From Hyphomicrobium denitrificans 1NES1 (GTDB taxonomy: Bacteria; Pseudomonadota; Alphaproteobacteria; Rhizobiales; Hyphomicrobiaceae), in the NCBI RefSeq assembly GCF_000230975.2, contig NC_021172.1:124001-188000 (forward strand): 64,000 nt of DNA, read 5' to 3'. Below are positions 1-9,230 of this stretch, piece by piece. Under the pieces are notes generated by a model. The model was not told the origin of the DNA. It saw nothing but the letters and a program-made list of their open reading frames with translations, and did not search any database. The first letter of the stretch is position 1. Every line of letters begins with the position of its first letter. A program made the translations under genes and the position numbers.

Positions 1-2
1 TG

Positions 3-422
3 ATCGAACGACAAGCTGCCGATTTGCCGAACCTGGAATTTTTGGGAAAACTCAGCCGAGTTCGTTATGGTGAGCTATTGGCAGCTGGCGATATCGGCAT
101 TGTCCTGACGTCGGCCGATTTCAAGGTCCCAAACTTTCCATCTAAAACTGTAGATTATTTCCGCGCTCGCCTTCCCGTTCTTGGCGCGACGGAGAAATTC
201 GGCGACTATTCGTCGATCATCAATAACGAAATCGGGGCAGGGCTTTCCTGTTCGGTCGAAGATACGGCACAGCTGGAGAAAAACTTACATATGCTGGCGT
301 GCGACCCGTCCTATCGACTGGCGTGTGGCCAACGTGGTGCCGACTATTATCAAACTCACATGAGCGCGCCTAACCTGGTGAAACGCCTCATCGGGGAAGC
401 GGCATGTCCCGGAATCTGCTGA
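3..422 (+). CDS. Glycosyltransferase, C-terminal part (cut by window edge)
   Basis: The reading frame is open from the left edge, so the first codons seen are internal and no start is visible. The translation looks like the C-terminal Rossmann half of a family 4 (GT-B) glycosyltransferase: a segment about an interface acting 'in plain view' of a donor site (ADFKVPNFPSKTVDYF), followed by the usual closing helices. In this family a PSKT/VDYF stretch helps bind the nucleotide sugar. The stop lies 19 bases inside the next gene, so the two are translationally coupled and both belong to the polysaccharide locus. Donor and acceptor cannot be told from the fragment. Confidence 0.7.
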   Translation: MERQAADLPNLEFLGKLSRVRYGELLAAGDIGIVLTSADFKVPNFPSKTVDYFRARLPVLGATEKFGDYSSIINNEIGAGLSCSVEDTAQLEKNLHMLACDPSYRLACGQRGADYYQTHMSAPNLVKRLIGEAACPGIC

Positions 423-1858
423 TACAGCTAGGGCGTTGGACGCCGCTGCTATTGGTGGTCGGCTATATTGCGCTCACCTATGGACTCTTTCTGTTCGGCC
501 CTGTTGAGTGGAACGTTCCTAATATATGGCGCGTCAGCTATTTCATGGCCGTCTGCGTAGCAATGCTAACTGCAGGATATGCTTTTGGCTTGCGGCATGT
601 ACGTGAGGAATTGCGCTCGATACCTTGGCGACCATTTTTCTGGATCGGCACAATCGCCAGTGGCGCGCTGCTTTTTCCGTCCGCTTGGATTTATATGAGC
701 AAATGGCCGTGGGACGCTGTTCAGCTCGCGCGGTGCCAGAACATTGCCTATATGGATATGATCAACAACATTCGCGATGACGTTACTGGATATCGCTACC
801 TTTATGTCATAGTTCGAGCGTTGTTCGCTCCATTCGCCTTCTGTGTGCTGCCATTGACTGTCCTCCACTGGTCGCAGATGCGATGGCGGGAGTACGGGTT
901 ATTGGCAGTCTATCTCTTGTCGGCGCTCTGTATGTCTCTCCTGCGCGGGACTGACAAAGAAATTGCCGATATCGTGATAGTGCTATTAGCCACTGTGCCG
1001 ATCGTTGCCTTCCGGGTGCTGATCTCGCGAGACCTTCCTTTATCTCGACTCGTGGGCTTGCTTCTGGCGACAGTGCTCATTATCGGCGCAGGCGCCTATC
1101 TGTTTGCGGAGCGAAGGGAAGCGCGCATCTTCCGATCTCTCCCTACAGTTGCTCAGTCCCAGAAAGCGGACAATTGCCGTGCGGGCGACTGGCGGTGCAT
1201 GTGCGAAGCAGAGAGCAGTCTAAGACATGCGGACGCCAGATCACCGGTAAAGCCGCCGCAAGAGATTTGCACCGCGAATTGCGTCAAGAATTCAGAACAG
1301 GCGTTGTCAGAACGGCCACTGTCAGAACAGGCGTTGCCCGCTAAACCAAAGGAAGGAGGTTTTCTGGCTTATATGGCAACCTCCTATCTCAGTCAGGGCT
1401 ATTATGGCATGGCGCTAGCTATGACGCAGGACTTCTCCAGTACGTACGGCTTAGGTCACTCGCCATTACTCCTGTACTACAGCCGGCACTTCCTCGGAGA
1501 GGATTTCGCAAACCGGGCTTACGTAAACAAAATTGCCGATAGGTGGGATCCTAAGGGCAAATGGTCTACTGCGATGACGTGGTGGGCTAATGATGTGAGC
1601 TTCTATGGAGTTCCCTTTGTTTTCGCGTTGCTGGGCATGCTAACGGCATGTTGCTGGCGCGAAGCGACAGAGCAGCAGCGGGATGCAGCTGCTATCCTAT
1701 TCGTGCTTTGCATGTTCCTGTTTTTTTACCTCCCGGCGAATAACCAACTGTTCATGACTGCTGATTCAGGCATGATAGTTTTATTTTGGCTTGTTCTCTG
1801 GGGATTGAATGCGATACCGCGCCGGCGGGAATACAAGGTACCTCATGTTTGCAAATAA
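404..1858 (+). CDS. Membrane polysaccharide polymerase-like protein (Wzy-like)
   Basis: This 484-residue protein has about ten hydrophobic segments and one large soluble loop near residues 235-320 that carries several cysteines (for example CRAGDWRCMCEAE). That shape, together with its place between a glycosyltransferase and nucleotide-sugar genes, fits an O-antigen or exopolysaccharide repeat-unit polymerase, which joins lipid-linked repeat units on the periplasmic side. Wzy proteins share little sequence, so the call rests on topology and context. A membrane O-acetyltransferase or other envelope protein is possible. It overlaps the upstream glycosyltransferase by 19 bases. Its 3' end overlaps the next gene's start by 14 bases. 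Confidence 0.55.
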   Translation: MSRNLLIQLGRWTPLLLVVGYIALTYGLFLFGPVEWNVPNIWRVSYFMAVCVAMLTAGYAFGLRHVREELRSIPWRPFFWIGTIASGALLFPSAWIYMSKWPWDAVQLARCQNIAYMDMINNIRDDVTGYRYLYVIVRALFAPFAFCVLPLTVLHWSQMRWREYGLLAVYLLSALCMSLLRGTDKEIADIVIVLLATVPIVAFRVLISRDLPLSRLVGLLLATVLIIGAGAYLFAERREARIFRSLPTVAQSQKADNCRAGDWRCMCEAESSLRHADARSPVKPPQEICTANCVKNSEQALSERPLSEQALPAKPKEGGFLAYMATSYLSQGYYGMALAMTQDFSSTYGLGHSPLLLYYSRHFLGEDFANRAYVNKIADRWDPKGKWSTAMTWWANDVSFYGVPFVFALLGMLTACCWREATEQQRDAAAILFVLCMFLFFYLPANNQLFMTADSGMIVLFWLVLWGLNAIPRRREYKVPHVCK

Positions 1859-2879
1859 GACCCTTCTCATCACCGGTGGTACGGGCTCGTTCGGAAATGC
1901 CGTTCTTCGCCGGTTCCTGGATAGCTCAATCCGGGAGATCCGCATCCTCTCACGCGATGAGAAGAAGCAGGATGACATGCGCAAGCGCCTGCAGAGTGAC
2001 AAGCTGAAATTTTACATCGCCGACGTGCGGGATTATCAGAGCGTTCTGGGCGCCGTGCGCGGGGCGGATTTCGTGTTCCACGCCGCGGCGCTCAAGCAGG
2101 TGCCAAGCTGCGAATTCCATCCGATGGAAGCGGTCAAGACCAATGTCGTGGGCACGGACAACGTCATCGAGGCGGCCATTCAATGCGCCGTCTCTCGGGT
2201 CATCTGCCTTTCGACCGATAAGGCGGTTTATCCTATCAATGCCATGGGCATCTCCAAGGCCATGATGGAAAAAGTCATGGTCGCGAAATCGCGCAGTTGC
2301 GAGGGAACGAACACGGTCGTCTGTGGCACGCGCTACGGCAACGTCATGGGTTCGCGCGGATCGGTCATTCCGCTGTTCTTGGAGCAGATGTTCACGGGGC
2401 GGCCGGTGACTATCACCGACCCAAACATGACGCGTTTCATGATGACGCTCGAAGATGCCGTAGATCTGGTGCTTTATGCGTTCGAGCACGGGAACAACGG
2501 CGAGATTTTCGTTCAGAAAGCTCCTGCCGCAACGATCAAGGTCCTAGCTGAGGCGCTGCTCGGGCTGTTCGATAAGCGGGCGCATCCGGTGCATGAAATC
2601 GGCACGCGCCATGGCGAGAAGGCCTATGAAGCGCTGCTCTCGCGCGAGGAGGTAGCCGTGGCTGAAGATCTGGGTGAGTATTACCGTGTTCCGCCGGATT
2701 CGCGCGACCTGAACTACGAGAAATTCGTGGAACAAGGCGAGCGCCGCATTACTGAAGCCCAAGACTACAACTCCAACAATACGCAGCGGCTGGACGTGGC
2801 CAGTATGGAGGCGCTGCTGAAGAAAGTCGGGTTCGTGCAGGAATTGCTCGCCGGAAAACCCTGGTACCCAGGTGTCTAG
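1845..2879 (+). CDS. wbjB: UDP-GlcNAc 4,6-dehydratase/5-epimerase (CapE/WbjB type)
   Basis: This enzyme carries out the first step of UDP-L-FucNAc synthesis: it dehydrates UDP-GlcNAc at C4/C6 and inverts C5. It is a short, soluble, extended SDR of 344 residues. The nucleotide motif GGTGSFG is at residues 11-17. The active-site strip STDKAVYPINAMGISK is at 123-138, with Met134 where most SDRs have Tyr and Lys138 behind it, as in CapE. The ATG at 1845 is preferred to an in-frame ATG 36 bases upstream because the Rossmann fold starts right after it. The next gene begins one base beyond the stop. The order E-F-G matches known L-FucNAc cassettes. Confidence 0.9.
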   Translation: MFANKTLLITGGTGSFGNAVLRRFLDSSIREIRILSRDEKKQDDMRKRLQSDKLKFYIADVRDYQSVLGAVRGADFVFHAAALKQVPSCEFHPMEAVKTNVVGTDNVIEAAIQCAVSRVICLSTDKAVYPINAMGISKAMMEKVMVAKSRSCEGTNTVVCGTRYGNVMGSRGSVIPLFLEQMFTGRPVTITDPNMTRFMMTLEDAVDLVLYAFEHGNNGEIFVQKAPAATIKVLAEALLGLFDKRAHPVHEIGTRHGEKAYEALLSREEVAVAEDLGEYYRVPPDSRDLNYEKFVEQGERRITEAQDYNSNNTQRLDVASMEALLKKVGFVQELLAGKPWYPGV

Positions 2880-2880
2880 G

Positions 2881-3966
2881 ATGAAACTGCTGGTCACAGG
2901 CGCAGACGGTTTCATCGGCAAGAACCTTCTTCTTGCGCTGAAGCCACGCGCCGATATCATCTGCCTTCCGGTCACACGCAGTTCATCCGACGCCGATCTT
3001 GCTGCCGCCGTGGCGCAGGCCGACGCGGTGGTGCATCTGGCGGGCATCAACCGTCCGCAAGACGGCCAAAGCTATAACGACAACGTCGTCATTACTCAGA
3101 ATCTAGTGAGCCTGCTCCGAGGGCGTTCCGTACCCATCGTTTATACGTCGAGCGCCCAGGTGGCCCGCGGCAACGACTACGGCAAAAGTAAGCTTGGGGC
3201 GGAAGAGGTGCTGGCAGCGACGGGGTGCCCGCTATACCTTTATCGCCTGCCCAATGTGTTCGGCAAATTCGCACGTCCGAATTACAATTCGGCGGTAGCA
3301 ACCTTCTGCCATAACATCGCCCGTGGTCTTCCGATTACAATCCATGATCCAGGTGCCGCGCTTACACTGGTCTACATCGATGATGTGATCGCGTCGTTCC
3401 TAGCGGCGCTTGATGGCACGGTCGCACCAGGGTTCGTTGAAACCGACCCAATCTACACCACGACGGTCGGTGAACTGGCAGAACAGATTGAAGCATTCCG
3501 CAACTGCCGCGGTAGCCAACTTCTGATTGAACGCGTCGGCACGGGACTGACGCGGGCACTTTATGCGACGTATGTCAGCGCGCTGCCGCCGAGTGCATTC
3601 AGCTATGCCGTCACCGAACATAGCGATCCCCGAGGAAAATTCGTGGAGATGCTGAAAACACCAGATTGCGGGCAATTCTCATTCTTTACGGCGCATCCAG
3701 GCGTCACACGCGGCGGACACTACCACCACACCAAGAGCGAAAAATTTCTTGTCATTTCGGGGCGGGCGCGTTTCGGTTTTCGACATATGGTAACGGGAGA
3801 GCGCCATGAGATTGAAACCTCAGGTGAACGCAGCGAGGTCGTTGAAACGGTGCCAGGATGGACACACGACATCACCAATATCGGGGATACCGAATTGGTA
3901 GTTATGCTTTGGGCCAATGAAATCTTTGATCGCGACAAAGCCGACACCTATGCAGAAGCTGTCTAA
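2881..3966 (+). CDS. wbjC: UDP-4-keto sugar reductase with cupin domain (CapF/WbjC type)
   Basis: A two-domain protein of 361 residues. The N-terminal Rossmann/SDR domain starts with LLVTGADGFIG (residues 3-13) and has a YGKSKLGAE strip carrying the Tyr-xxx-Lys pair. The C-terminal cupin domain holds the metal-type cluster HYHHTKSEKF at about 280-289. In the CapF family the cupin epimerises C3 of the CapE product and the SDR half reduces C4 with NADPH, giving UDP-L-pneumosamine (UDP-6-deoxy-L-talNAc). The ATG one base after the wbjB stop is preferred to an in-frame GTG that overlaps it. The 3' end overlaps the next gene by 17 bases. Confidence 0.9.
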   Translation: MKLLVTGADGFIGKNLLLALKPRADIICLPVTRSSSDADLAAAVAQADAVVHLAGINRPQDGQSYNDNVVITQNLVSLLRGRSVPIVYTSSAQVARGNDYGKSKLGAEEVLAATGCPLYLYRLPNVFGKFARPNYNSAVATFCHNIARGLPITIHDPGAALTLVYIDDVIASFLAALDGTVAPGFVETDPIYTTTVGELAEQIEAFRNCRGSQLLIERVGTGLTRALYATYVSALPPSAFSYAVTEHSDPRGKFVEMLKTPDCGQFSFFTAHPGVTRGGHYHHTKSEKFLVISGRARFGFRHMVTGERHEIETSGERSEVVETVPGWTHDITNIGDTELVVMLWANEIFDRDKADTYAEAV

Positions 3967-5089
3967 ACTGAATGTCATGACAATTGTGGGCACGCGGCCC
4001 GAGATTATCCGCTTGTCGCGGGTGATGGCCGCGCTTGACCGCGACTGCAATCACACCATCATCCACACCGGTCAGAACTACGACTATGAGCTCAATGAGG
4101 TTTTCTTCGCTGACCTCGGTATCCGCAAGCCGAACTATTTCTTGAATGCGGCTGGAGCGAACGCGGCGGAGACGATCGGCAAGGTCATCATCGAAGCAGA
4201 CCGCGTGCTGGACGTCGTGAAGCCCGAAGCTGTCCTGATCCTCGGCGACACCAATTCCGGATTTTCCATGCTGCCGGCAAAACGGCGCAAGATCCCGATC
4301 TTCCATATGGAAGCTGGTAATCGATGCTTCGATCAGCGCGTACCCGAGGAGATCAATCGCCGCATCTTCGACCATACGGCAGATATAAACCTGACCTACA
4401 GCGATATCGCGCGAGAGTATCTTATTAGCGAAGGTCTGCCCGCTGATCGCATCATCAAGACCGGTAGTCCGATGTGCGAGGTCCTCGCCTATTACGGTCC
4501 GCAGATCGCTGCATCCGATGTGCTGCACCGGCTGAATCTTATGCCGTGGAACTATTTTGCGGTCAGCGCGCACCGTGAAGAAAATATCGAGTCCGAGCAG
4601 AGCTTCACCCGTCTCGTGGAAATACTCAACACGATCGGCGAGCGTTACGGCAAACCGGTGATCGTCAGCACTCACCCGCGCACGCAAAAACGTATAGCAG
4701 AAAGTGGCGCTCATTTTCATGCGCAGGTTCGTCTCTTAAAGCCGCTTGGCTTCCATGATTACGTGAAGTTGCAGCAAGAGGCTTCTGCCGTACTTTCCGA
4801 CTCGGGAACGATCTCGGAAGAATCGTCGATCCTGAATTTCCCGGCGTTGAATATCCGGGAAGCGCATGAGCGTCCCGAGGCCATGGAGGAGGGCAGCGTC
4901 ATGATGGTGGGCCTGGAGGTCAACTACGTGCTGCGCGCTCTGGAGATTGTGCTTCACCAACCCCGAGGCGACGAGCGTCTGCTGAGGCAGGTTGCGGATT
5001 ACACGGTGCCTAACGTATCAGATAAGGTCGTCCGCATCCTGCACAGCTATGGTGGGTATGTGAAGCGCGTGGTCTGGAAGCAGTATTGA
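3950..5089 (+). CDS. wbjD: UDP-L-pneumosamine 2-epimerase (CapG/WbjD type)
   Basis: A protein of about 379 residues in the non-hydrolysing UDP-GlcNAc 2-epimerase family. It opens with the hallmark MTIVGTRPEIIRLS, then GDTNS, HMEAGNRCFD, SAHREEN and SDSGTISEESS in the order expected for this GT-B-like fold. After capE and capF homologues its substrate is most likely UDP-L-pneumosamine, giving UDP-L-FucNAc, rather than UDP-GlcNAc (WecB). The start at 3950 is preferred to one 33 bases upstream. A still shorter start just before MTIVGTRPE is possible. It completes the cassette that feeds the polymer made by this locus. Confidence 0.9.
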   Translation: MQKLSKLNVMTIVGTRPEIIRLSRVMAALDRDCNHTIIHTGQNYDYELNEVFFADLGIRKPNYFLNAAGANAAETIGKVIIEADRVLDVVKPEAVLILGDTNSGFSMLPAKRRKIPIFHMEAGNRCFDQRVPEEINRRIFDHTADINLTYSDIAREYLISEGLPADRIIKTGSPMCEVLAYYGPQIAASDVLHRLNLMPWNYFAVSAHREENIESEQSFTRLVEILNTIGERYGKPVIVSTHPRTQKRIAESGAHFHAQVRLLKPLGFHDYVKLQQEASAVLSDSGTISEESSILNFPALNIREAHERPEAMEEGSVMMVGLEVNYVLRALEIVLHQPRGDERLLRQVADYTVPNVSDKVVRILHSYGGYVKRVVWKQY

Positions 5090-5107
5090 TATGAACGCCG
5101 TCCGCGC

Positions 5108-6337
5108 ATGCGCATCCTGATCCTAACGCAGTTCTTTACTCCCGAGCCAACGATCAAGAATATCGCCTTTGCCAAGGCACTGGCGGCTGCCGGGCATGAG
5201 GTTCGGGTGCTCACGGGATTTCCGAACTATCCAGGCGGCAAAATCTATGATGGCTACCGCCTCCGTCTCGTTCGACACGAGATCATGGATGGCATTCCCG
5301 TCACCCGAGTGCCGCTGTATTGCAGCCACGACAGCTCGCGTTTGCGGCGTAGCGCGAATTACATCAGCTTTGCGGCTTCGGCGTCTGTTGCAGGTCTTTT
5401 CACGCGATGGCGGCCCGACGTGATGTATGTCTATCATCCGCCCCTTACGGTGGGGTTGGCAGCTGCTCTCACCTGTTTTTTGCGCCAGATACCGTTTGCA
5501 TATGACATTCAGGATCTGTGGCCCGATACGCTGAAGGCCACCGGTATGATCGGCAATGACCGGCTGCTGGCAATCATCGGATACGTGGCGCGCTTCGTCT
5601 ATCGCCGCGCGAGCATGGTGATGCCGCAATCGCCTGGATTTGCAGCGCGGTTAAAGGCGGTTGGCGTGGCGCCGGAAAAAATCCGTGTCGTGTATAATTG
5701 GGCCAATGAAGCGTCGATGCAGGAGCTGGATGCAGGCACTTGGACTAGGTCCGCGGAACTCGAAGGGAAATTCCTGCTCGTCTTCGCCGGAACGATGGGC
5801 ATGGCCCAGAAACTGGAGAATGTGCTTGATGCGATGGCTTTGCTCCAGGTGCAGGTACCGCAAGTAGCTCTGTTATGCATCGGTGGAGGAGTGGACGTTC
5901 CGCAATTGAAAGCCCGTGCGCAAGCTTTGCGACTGAGAAACACGCATTTCCATCCTGCCGTGCCCATGTCAGAAATCGGCGGTGTCCTGCGCGCAGCGGA
6001 CGCATTGTTGGTGCACCTCCGTCGCGATCCCCTCTTTGATATTACCATTCCCTCGAAGACACAGGCATATCTGCTGGCGGGCAAGCCCATCGTAATGGCC
6101 GTGCAAGGTGATGCGGCCGCCTTGATCGAGGAGGCTGACGCCGGGCTGGTCGTCGAGCAAGAAGATCCGCAGTCACTGGCCGACGCGGTGATGCAACTCG
6201 CATCCATGACGCGCGAGGCACGCGAAGCCATGGGCCAGAGGGGGAAGACATTCTATGCTACGCATATGAGTGCCAGCGTCGGTGTGAAATCCATTCTCTC
6301 GGCGATGGAATTGGCCGTCACCCGCTTCCGCTCATAG
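5108..6337 (+). CDS. Glycosyltransferase family 4 (WbuB-like, probable L-FucNAc transferase)
   Basis: This 409-residue GT-B glycosyltransferase opens with MRILILTQFFTPEP and has the acceptor-side strip YVYHPPLTVGLAAAL, the DIQDLWPDTLKATG segment and the donor-site region FAGTMGMAQKLENV to KPIVMAVQGDAA. The pattern matches the WbuB/WcaI group, whose members follow UDP-L-FucNAc genes in several O-antigen clusters and are thought to transfer L-FucNAc to the lipid-linked first sugar. That specificity is inferred from synteny. It begins 18 bases after wbjD and is probably in the same transcript. Confidence 0.82.
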   Translation: MRILILTQFFTPEPTIKNIAFAKALAAAGHEVRVLTGFPNYPGGKIYDGYRLRLVRHEIMDGIPVTRVPLYCSHDSSRLRRSANYISFAASASVAGLFTRWRPDVMYVYHPPLTVGLAAALTCFLRQIPFAYDIQDLWPDTLKATGMIGNDRLLAIIGYVARFVYRRASMVMPQSPGFAARLKAVGVAPEKIRVVYNWANEASMQELDAGTWTRSAELEGKFLLVFAGTMGMAQKLENVLDAMALLQVQVPQVALLCIGGGVDVPQLKARAQALRLRNTHFHPAVPMSEIGGVLRAADALLVHLRRDPLFDITIPSKTQAYLLAGKPIVMAVQGDAAALIEEADAGLVVEQEDPQSLADAVMQLASMTREAREAMGQRGKTFYATHMSASVGVKSILSAMELAVTRFRS

Positions 6338-6625
6338 TGGGGCTGGTCTCGTTGCGAGCAAAGGTCAAATTCAACGCCCTGCAGCAACGGGCACTTCTTC
6401 AAATGATCTCGATGCTCGTAGCCAAATAGCGGGATCACGAGTAATGAGGCGATAATCAGGTAGAATGCCATCTATGCCACCATGCGTCGCCCTAATGAGA
6501 TACTGCCGCATAGCGCCGGACCGTCACGCTAGACACGCGAGCTTGCTGCCGTGCGTGAGGACCAATATAGGTTCGGCCAACTTGCCGGACGTTTGGCAAA
6601 GATCTCGTAGAGAGACATTCGAAAG

Positions 6626-7285
6626 ATGACGGTAAAGCGGGCTTTCGACATCGCCGCCGTCCTCGCGGGGGCCATCGTTGCAGTTCCCCTTGCTGCGCTT
6701 ATTGCGCTGCTCGTGCGCGTGAACATCGGCGCGCCGGTGCTCTTCGTCCAAAGGCGTCCGGGTCTGCGCGGCGCGCCGTTCGATCTGATCAAGTTCCGCA
6801 CCATGACGAACAGAGCCGGCAGCGATGGCAAGCTCCTTCCTGATGCCGAGCGCCTGACGTCGTTCGGCCGTTTCCTGCGCTCGACCAGTCTCGATGAACT
6901 GCCGGAGCTCTGGAACGTGCTCAAGGGTGAGATGAGTCTCGTCGGCCCGCGTCCGCTGCTGATGGAGTATTTGCCGCTCTATTCGGCAGAGCAGGCGCGC
7001 CGTCACGAGGTTCGTCCGGGTGTCACTGGCTGGGCTCAGATCAACGGACGCAATGCCATAAGCTGGGAAGAGAAATTCGCCTTCGACGTCTGGTATGTCG
7101 ACAATCACAATCTGCGGCTGGATCTGAGAATTCTGGCGTTGACGATTCTGAAAATCGTCAGGCGCGACGGCATATCTGCGGAGGGATCAGCGACGATGGA
7201 GCGGTTCAAGGGGGCCGATGCTGACGCGCATCCGGCCGCGCACCGCCGGCATGAGCCTGGCCCGACATCGGCGGATACCGCATGA
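6626..7285 (+). CDS. Initiating phospho-sugar transferase (PglC-like, short form)
   Basis: A 219-residue polyprenyl-phosphate glycosyl-1-phosphate transferase that should start the repeat unit by moving a sugar-1-phosphate onto undecaprenyl phosphate at the inner membrane. Visible are one N-terminal membrane helix (about residues 9-32), the catalytic strip KFRTM, then RSTSLDELPELWNV with the Asp-Glu pair, MSLVGPRPLL, and GVTGWAQINGRN. It lacks the extra N-terminal membrane domain of WbaP/WcaJ, so it is the short PglC kind. The last 25 or so residues are extra and of low complexity. A 288-bp gap separates it from the FucNAc genes. The stop overlaps the next start (ATGA). Confidence 0.88.
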   Translation: MTVKRAFDIAAVLAGAIVAVPLAALIALLVRVNIGAPVLFVQRRPGLRGAPFDLIKFRTMTNRAGSDGKLLPDAERLTSFGRFLRSTSLDELPELWNVLKGEMSLVGPRPLLMEYLPLYSAEQARRHEVRPGVTGWAQINGRNAISWEEKFAFDVWYVDNHNLRLDLRILALTILKIVRRDGISAEGSATMERFKGADADAHPAAHRRHEPGPTSADTA

Positions 7286-7905
7286 ATCGTTCGTTGGCCA
7301 TTCTCGGAGCCGGGGGACACGGCCGCGTGGTTGCTGACTGCGCTGAGGCAGTGGGTTGGGACCGGATCGTCTTTTTCGACGACAAGCCCGATGCTGCGCT
7401 TGAAGGGACTTGGGCCGTGGCTGGCTCGGTGAAGAATTTGTTGGCGCAGGCGAGCACGTTCGATGGGGTGGCAGTTGCCGTCGGCAGCAACCGACTGAGG
7501 CTCAGCTTGACGCTGGCCTTGGCGGATTCCGGGGCACGCCTCGTAACGCTCGTCCATCCGCGCGCGACTGTGAGCAGTCGCTCCGTTATCGGCTCAGGCT
7601 CGGTCGTCATTGCGGGCGCCGTTGTCAACATCGGCGCCCGCGTCGGCCAGGGCGTTATCATCAACACTGGGGCGACGATCGATCACGACTGCCTCTTAGA
7701 GGACGGCGTCCATGTTGCGCCCGGTGCACATCTAGCCGGTGGCGTTACGGTTGGAAAAGAAAGCTGGATTGGTATTGGTGCGGTAGTCCGCGAGTATACA
7801 GCCATCGGCGAAGGTGTCTTCGTCGGTGCTGGCGCCGTTGTGGTCGCCCCGATCCAAAGCGGCCTCAAAGTCGTTGGCAATCCTGCTCGTCCCTTGGAAC
7901 GTTAG
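7282..7905 (+). CDS. Sugar O/N-acetyltransferase (NeuD/PglD-like)
   Basis: A 207-residue protein with an N-terminal Rossmann-like sugar-binding domain (LAILGAGGHGRVVAD) and a C-terminal left-handed beta helix made of hexapeptide repeats (about residues 95-195, such as NIGARVGQGVIINTGATIDHDC). His near DHDC is the usual catalytic base in this family. PglD N-acetylates the 4-amino sugar made by PglE, using acetyl-CoA. Beside a PglE-like aminotransferase and a PglC-like transferase, that is the likely role here. It is coupled by an ATGA overlap to the gene before it. The substrate is not proven by sequence. Confidence 0.85.
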   Translation: MNRSLAILGAGGHGRVVADCAEAVGWDRIVFFDDKPDAALEGTWAVAGSVKNLLAQASTFDGVAVAVGSNRLRLSLTLALADSGARLVTLVHPRATVSSRSVIGSGSVVIAGAVVNIGARVGQGVIINTGATIDHDCLLEDGVHVAPGAHLAGGVTVGKESWIGIGAVVREYTAIGEGVFVGAGAVVVAPIQSGLKVVGNPARPLER

Positions 7906-7911
7906 CGCCCC

Positions 7912-9087
7912 ATGCAGAACATCTCCTTTCCGTCCTGGCCGAGCTTTTCACCTGAAGAGGTCGAGGCTGCAGCCACCGTGCTGCGCTCGAACAAAGTCAA
8001 CTACTGGACCGGCAACGAGGGGCGCGCGTTCGAACAGGAGTTCGCGGCATGGACCGGCGCAAAACATGCGATTGCCCTGGCCAATGGCACGGTCGCGCTG
8101 GAGATTGCCCTCAAAGGACTCGGTATAGGTGCCGGTGATGAAGTGATCGTCACGCCACGCTCCTTCATCGCGTCGGCGTCCTGCGTTGCCATGGCTGGAG
8201 CGACGCCCGTGTTCGCCGACATCGACCGCAACACGCAGGCTCTGTCCGCGGAGACGATCCTGCCCGTTGTCTCGCCGCGCACTAAGGCGATCATCATCGT
8301 GCACCTCGGCGGAATGCCGGCCGATATGGATCCGGTCATGACCTTGGCGCGCGAGCGCGGACTCTTCGTCATCGAAGATTGTGCGCAGGCGCATGGAGCG
8401 CGCTACAAGGGACGCTCGGTCGGCACTATCGGCGATGTCGGAGCCTGGTCTTTCTGTCAGGACAAAATCATGACGACGGGCGGCGAAGGGGGCATGGTCA
8501 CCACGAACGATGCCGAACTGTGGAGCCGCATGTGGTCGCTCAAGGATCATGGCAAGGGCTACGCGACCATGCATGTCTCCGAGCCACAGGCGACCTTCCG
8601 ATGGGTGCATGAGGGCTTCGGCACCAATGGGCGCATGCTCGAAATGCAGGCGGCGATTGGACGTCTGCAGATCGGGAAGATGGACGAATGGGCGGTGCTC
8701 CGCGGCCGCCATGCAGATCAAATCCATGAAGCGGCGCGTAGCGTCAAAGGACTGCGCGTGCCGGATATCCCAAACTGGGCGGAGCCCGTGGCCTATCGTT
8801 GCTACGTGTTCGTGAACCCTGCAGCGCTGGCTGAGGGCTGGACTCGCGATCGCATCATTCACTCAATTCGCGCCGATGGCGTGCCGTGCTTCGTCGGCTC
8901 CTGCAGTGAAATCTATCTTGAGAAGGCATTTGACGGCACGCCATGGCGGCCTGAAGCGCGGCTGCCGGTTGCGCGGGAGTTGGGCGAGACCAGCCTTGCC
9001 TTTCTCGTACATCCCTCTCTGACATCGGGACACATCGATCGGACGTGCGATGTGCTGTGTGATGTGATGCGGCGGGCGGCCGCCTGA
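7912..9087 (+). CDS. PLP-dependent sugar aminotransferase (DegT/DnrJ/EryC1, PglE-like)
   Basis: A 391-residue fold-type I aminotransferase. Visible are the PLP phosphate contact ANGTVALEIALKGLG, the EDCAQAHGARYKG strip with the ring-stacking region, and the Schiff-base region SFCQDKIMTTGGEGGM with Lys in QDK. Family members put an amino group on a 4-keto-6-deoxy nucleotide sugar using glutamate. With the PglD- and PglC-like genes this suggests a bacillosamine or QuiN4N-like 4-amino sugar as the first residue. The retaining 4,6-dehydratase (PglF) needed for that is not in this window; the only dehydratase seen is the inverting WbjB type. Start 7912 follows the pglD-like stop by six bases. Confidence 0.88.
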   Translation: MQNISFPSWPSFSPEEVEAAATVLRSNKVNYWTGNEGRAFEQEFAAWTGAKHAIALANGTVALEIALKGLGIGAGDEVIVTPRSFIASASCVAMAGATPVFADIDRNTQALSAETILPVVSPRTKAIIIVHLGGMPADMDPVMTLARERGLFVIEDCAQAHGARYKGRSVGTIGDVGAWSFCQDKIMTTGGEGGMVTTNDAELWSRMWSLKDHGKGYATMHVSEPQATFRWVHEGFGTNGRMLEMQAAIGRLQIGKMDEWAVLRGRHADQIHEAARSVKGLRVPDIPNWAEPVAYRCYVFVNPAALAEGWTRDRIIHSIRADGVPCFVGSCSEIYLEKAFDGTPWRPEARLPVARELGETSLAFLVHPSLTSGHIDRTCDVLCDVMRRAAA

Positions 9088-9230
9088 GGCCTGCGCTCAG
9101 GGTTCAGCGTCCCGGCTGGGGATCAGGCTTCATCGGCGGCTTGTCATCTGGCGCGGCCTATCGAACTCGGTGCCGATATCGGAGCGGCTGGAATGTGGGT
9201 AATTAAAAGCTCCGCTGGAGGCTTACGTTG

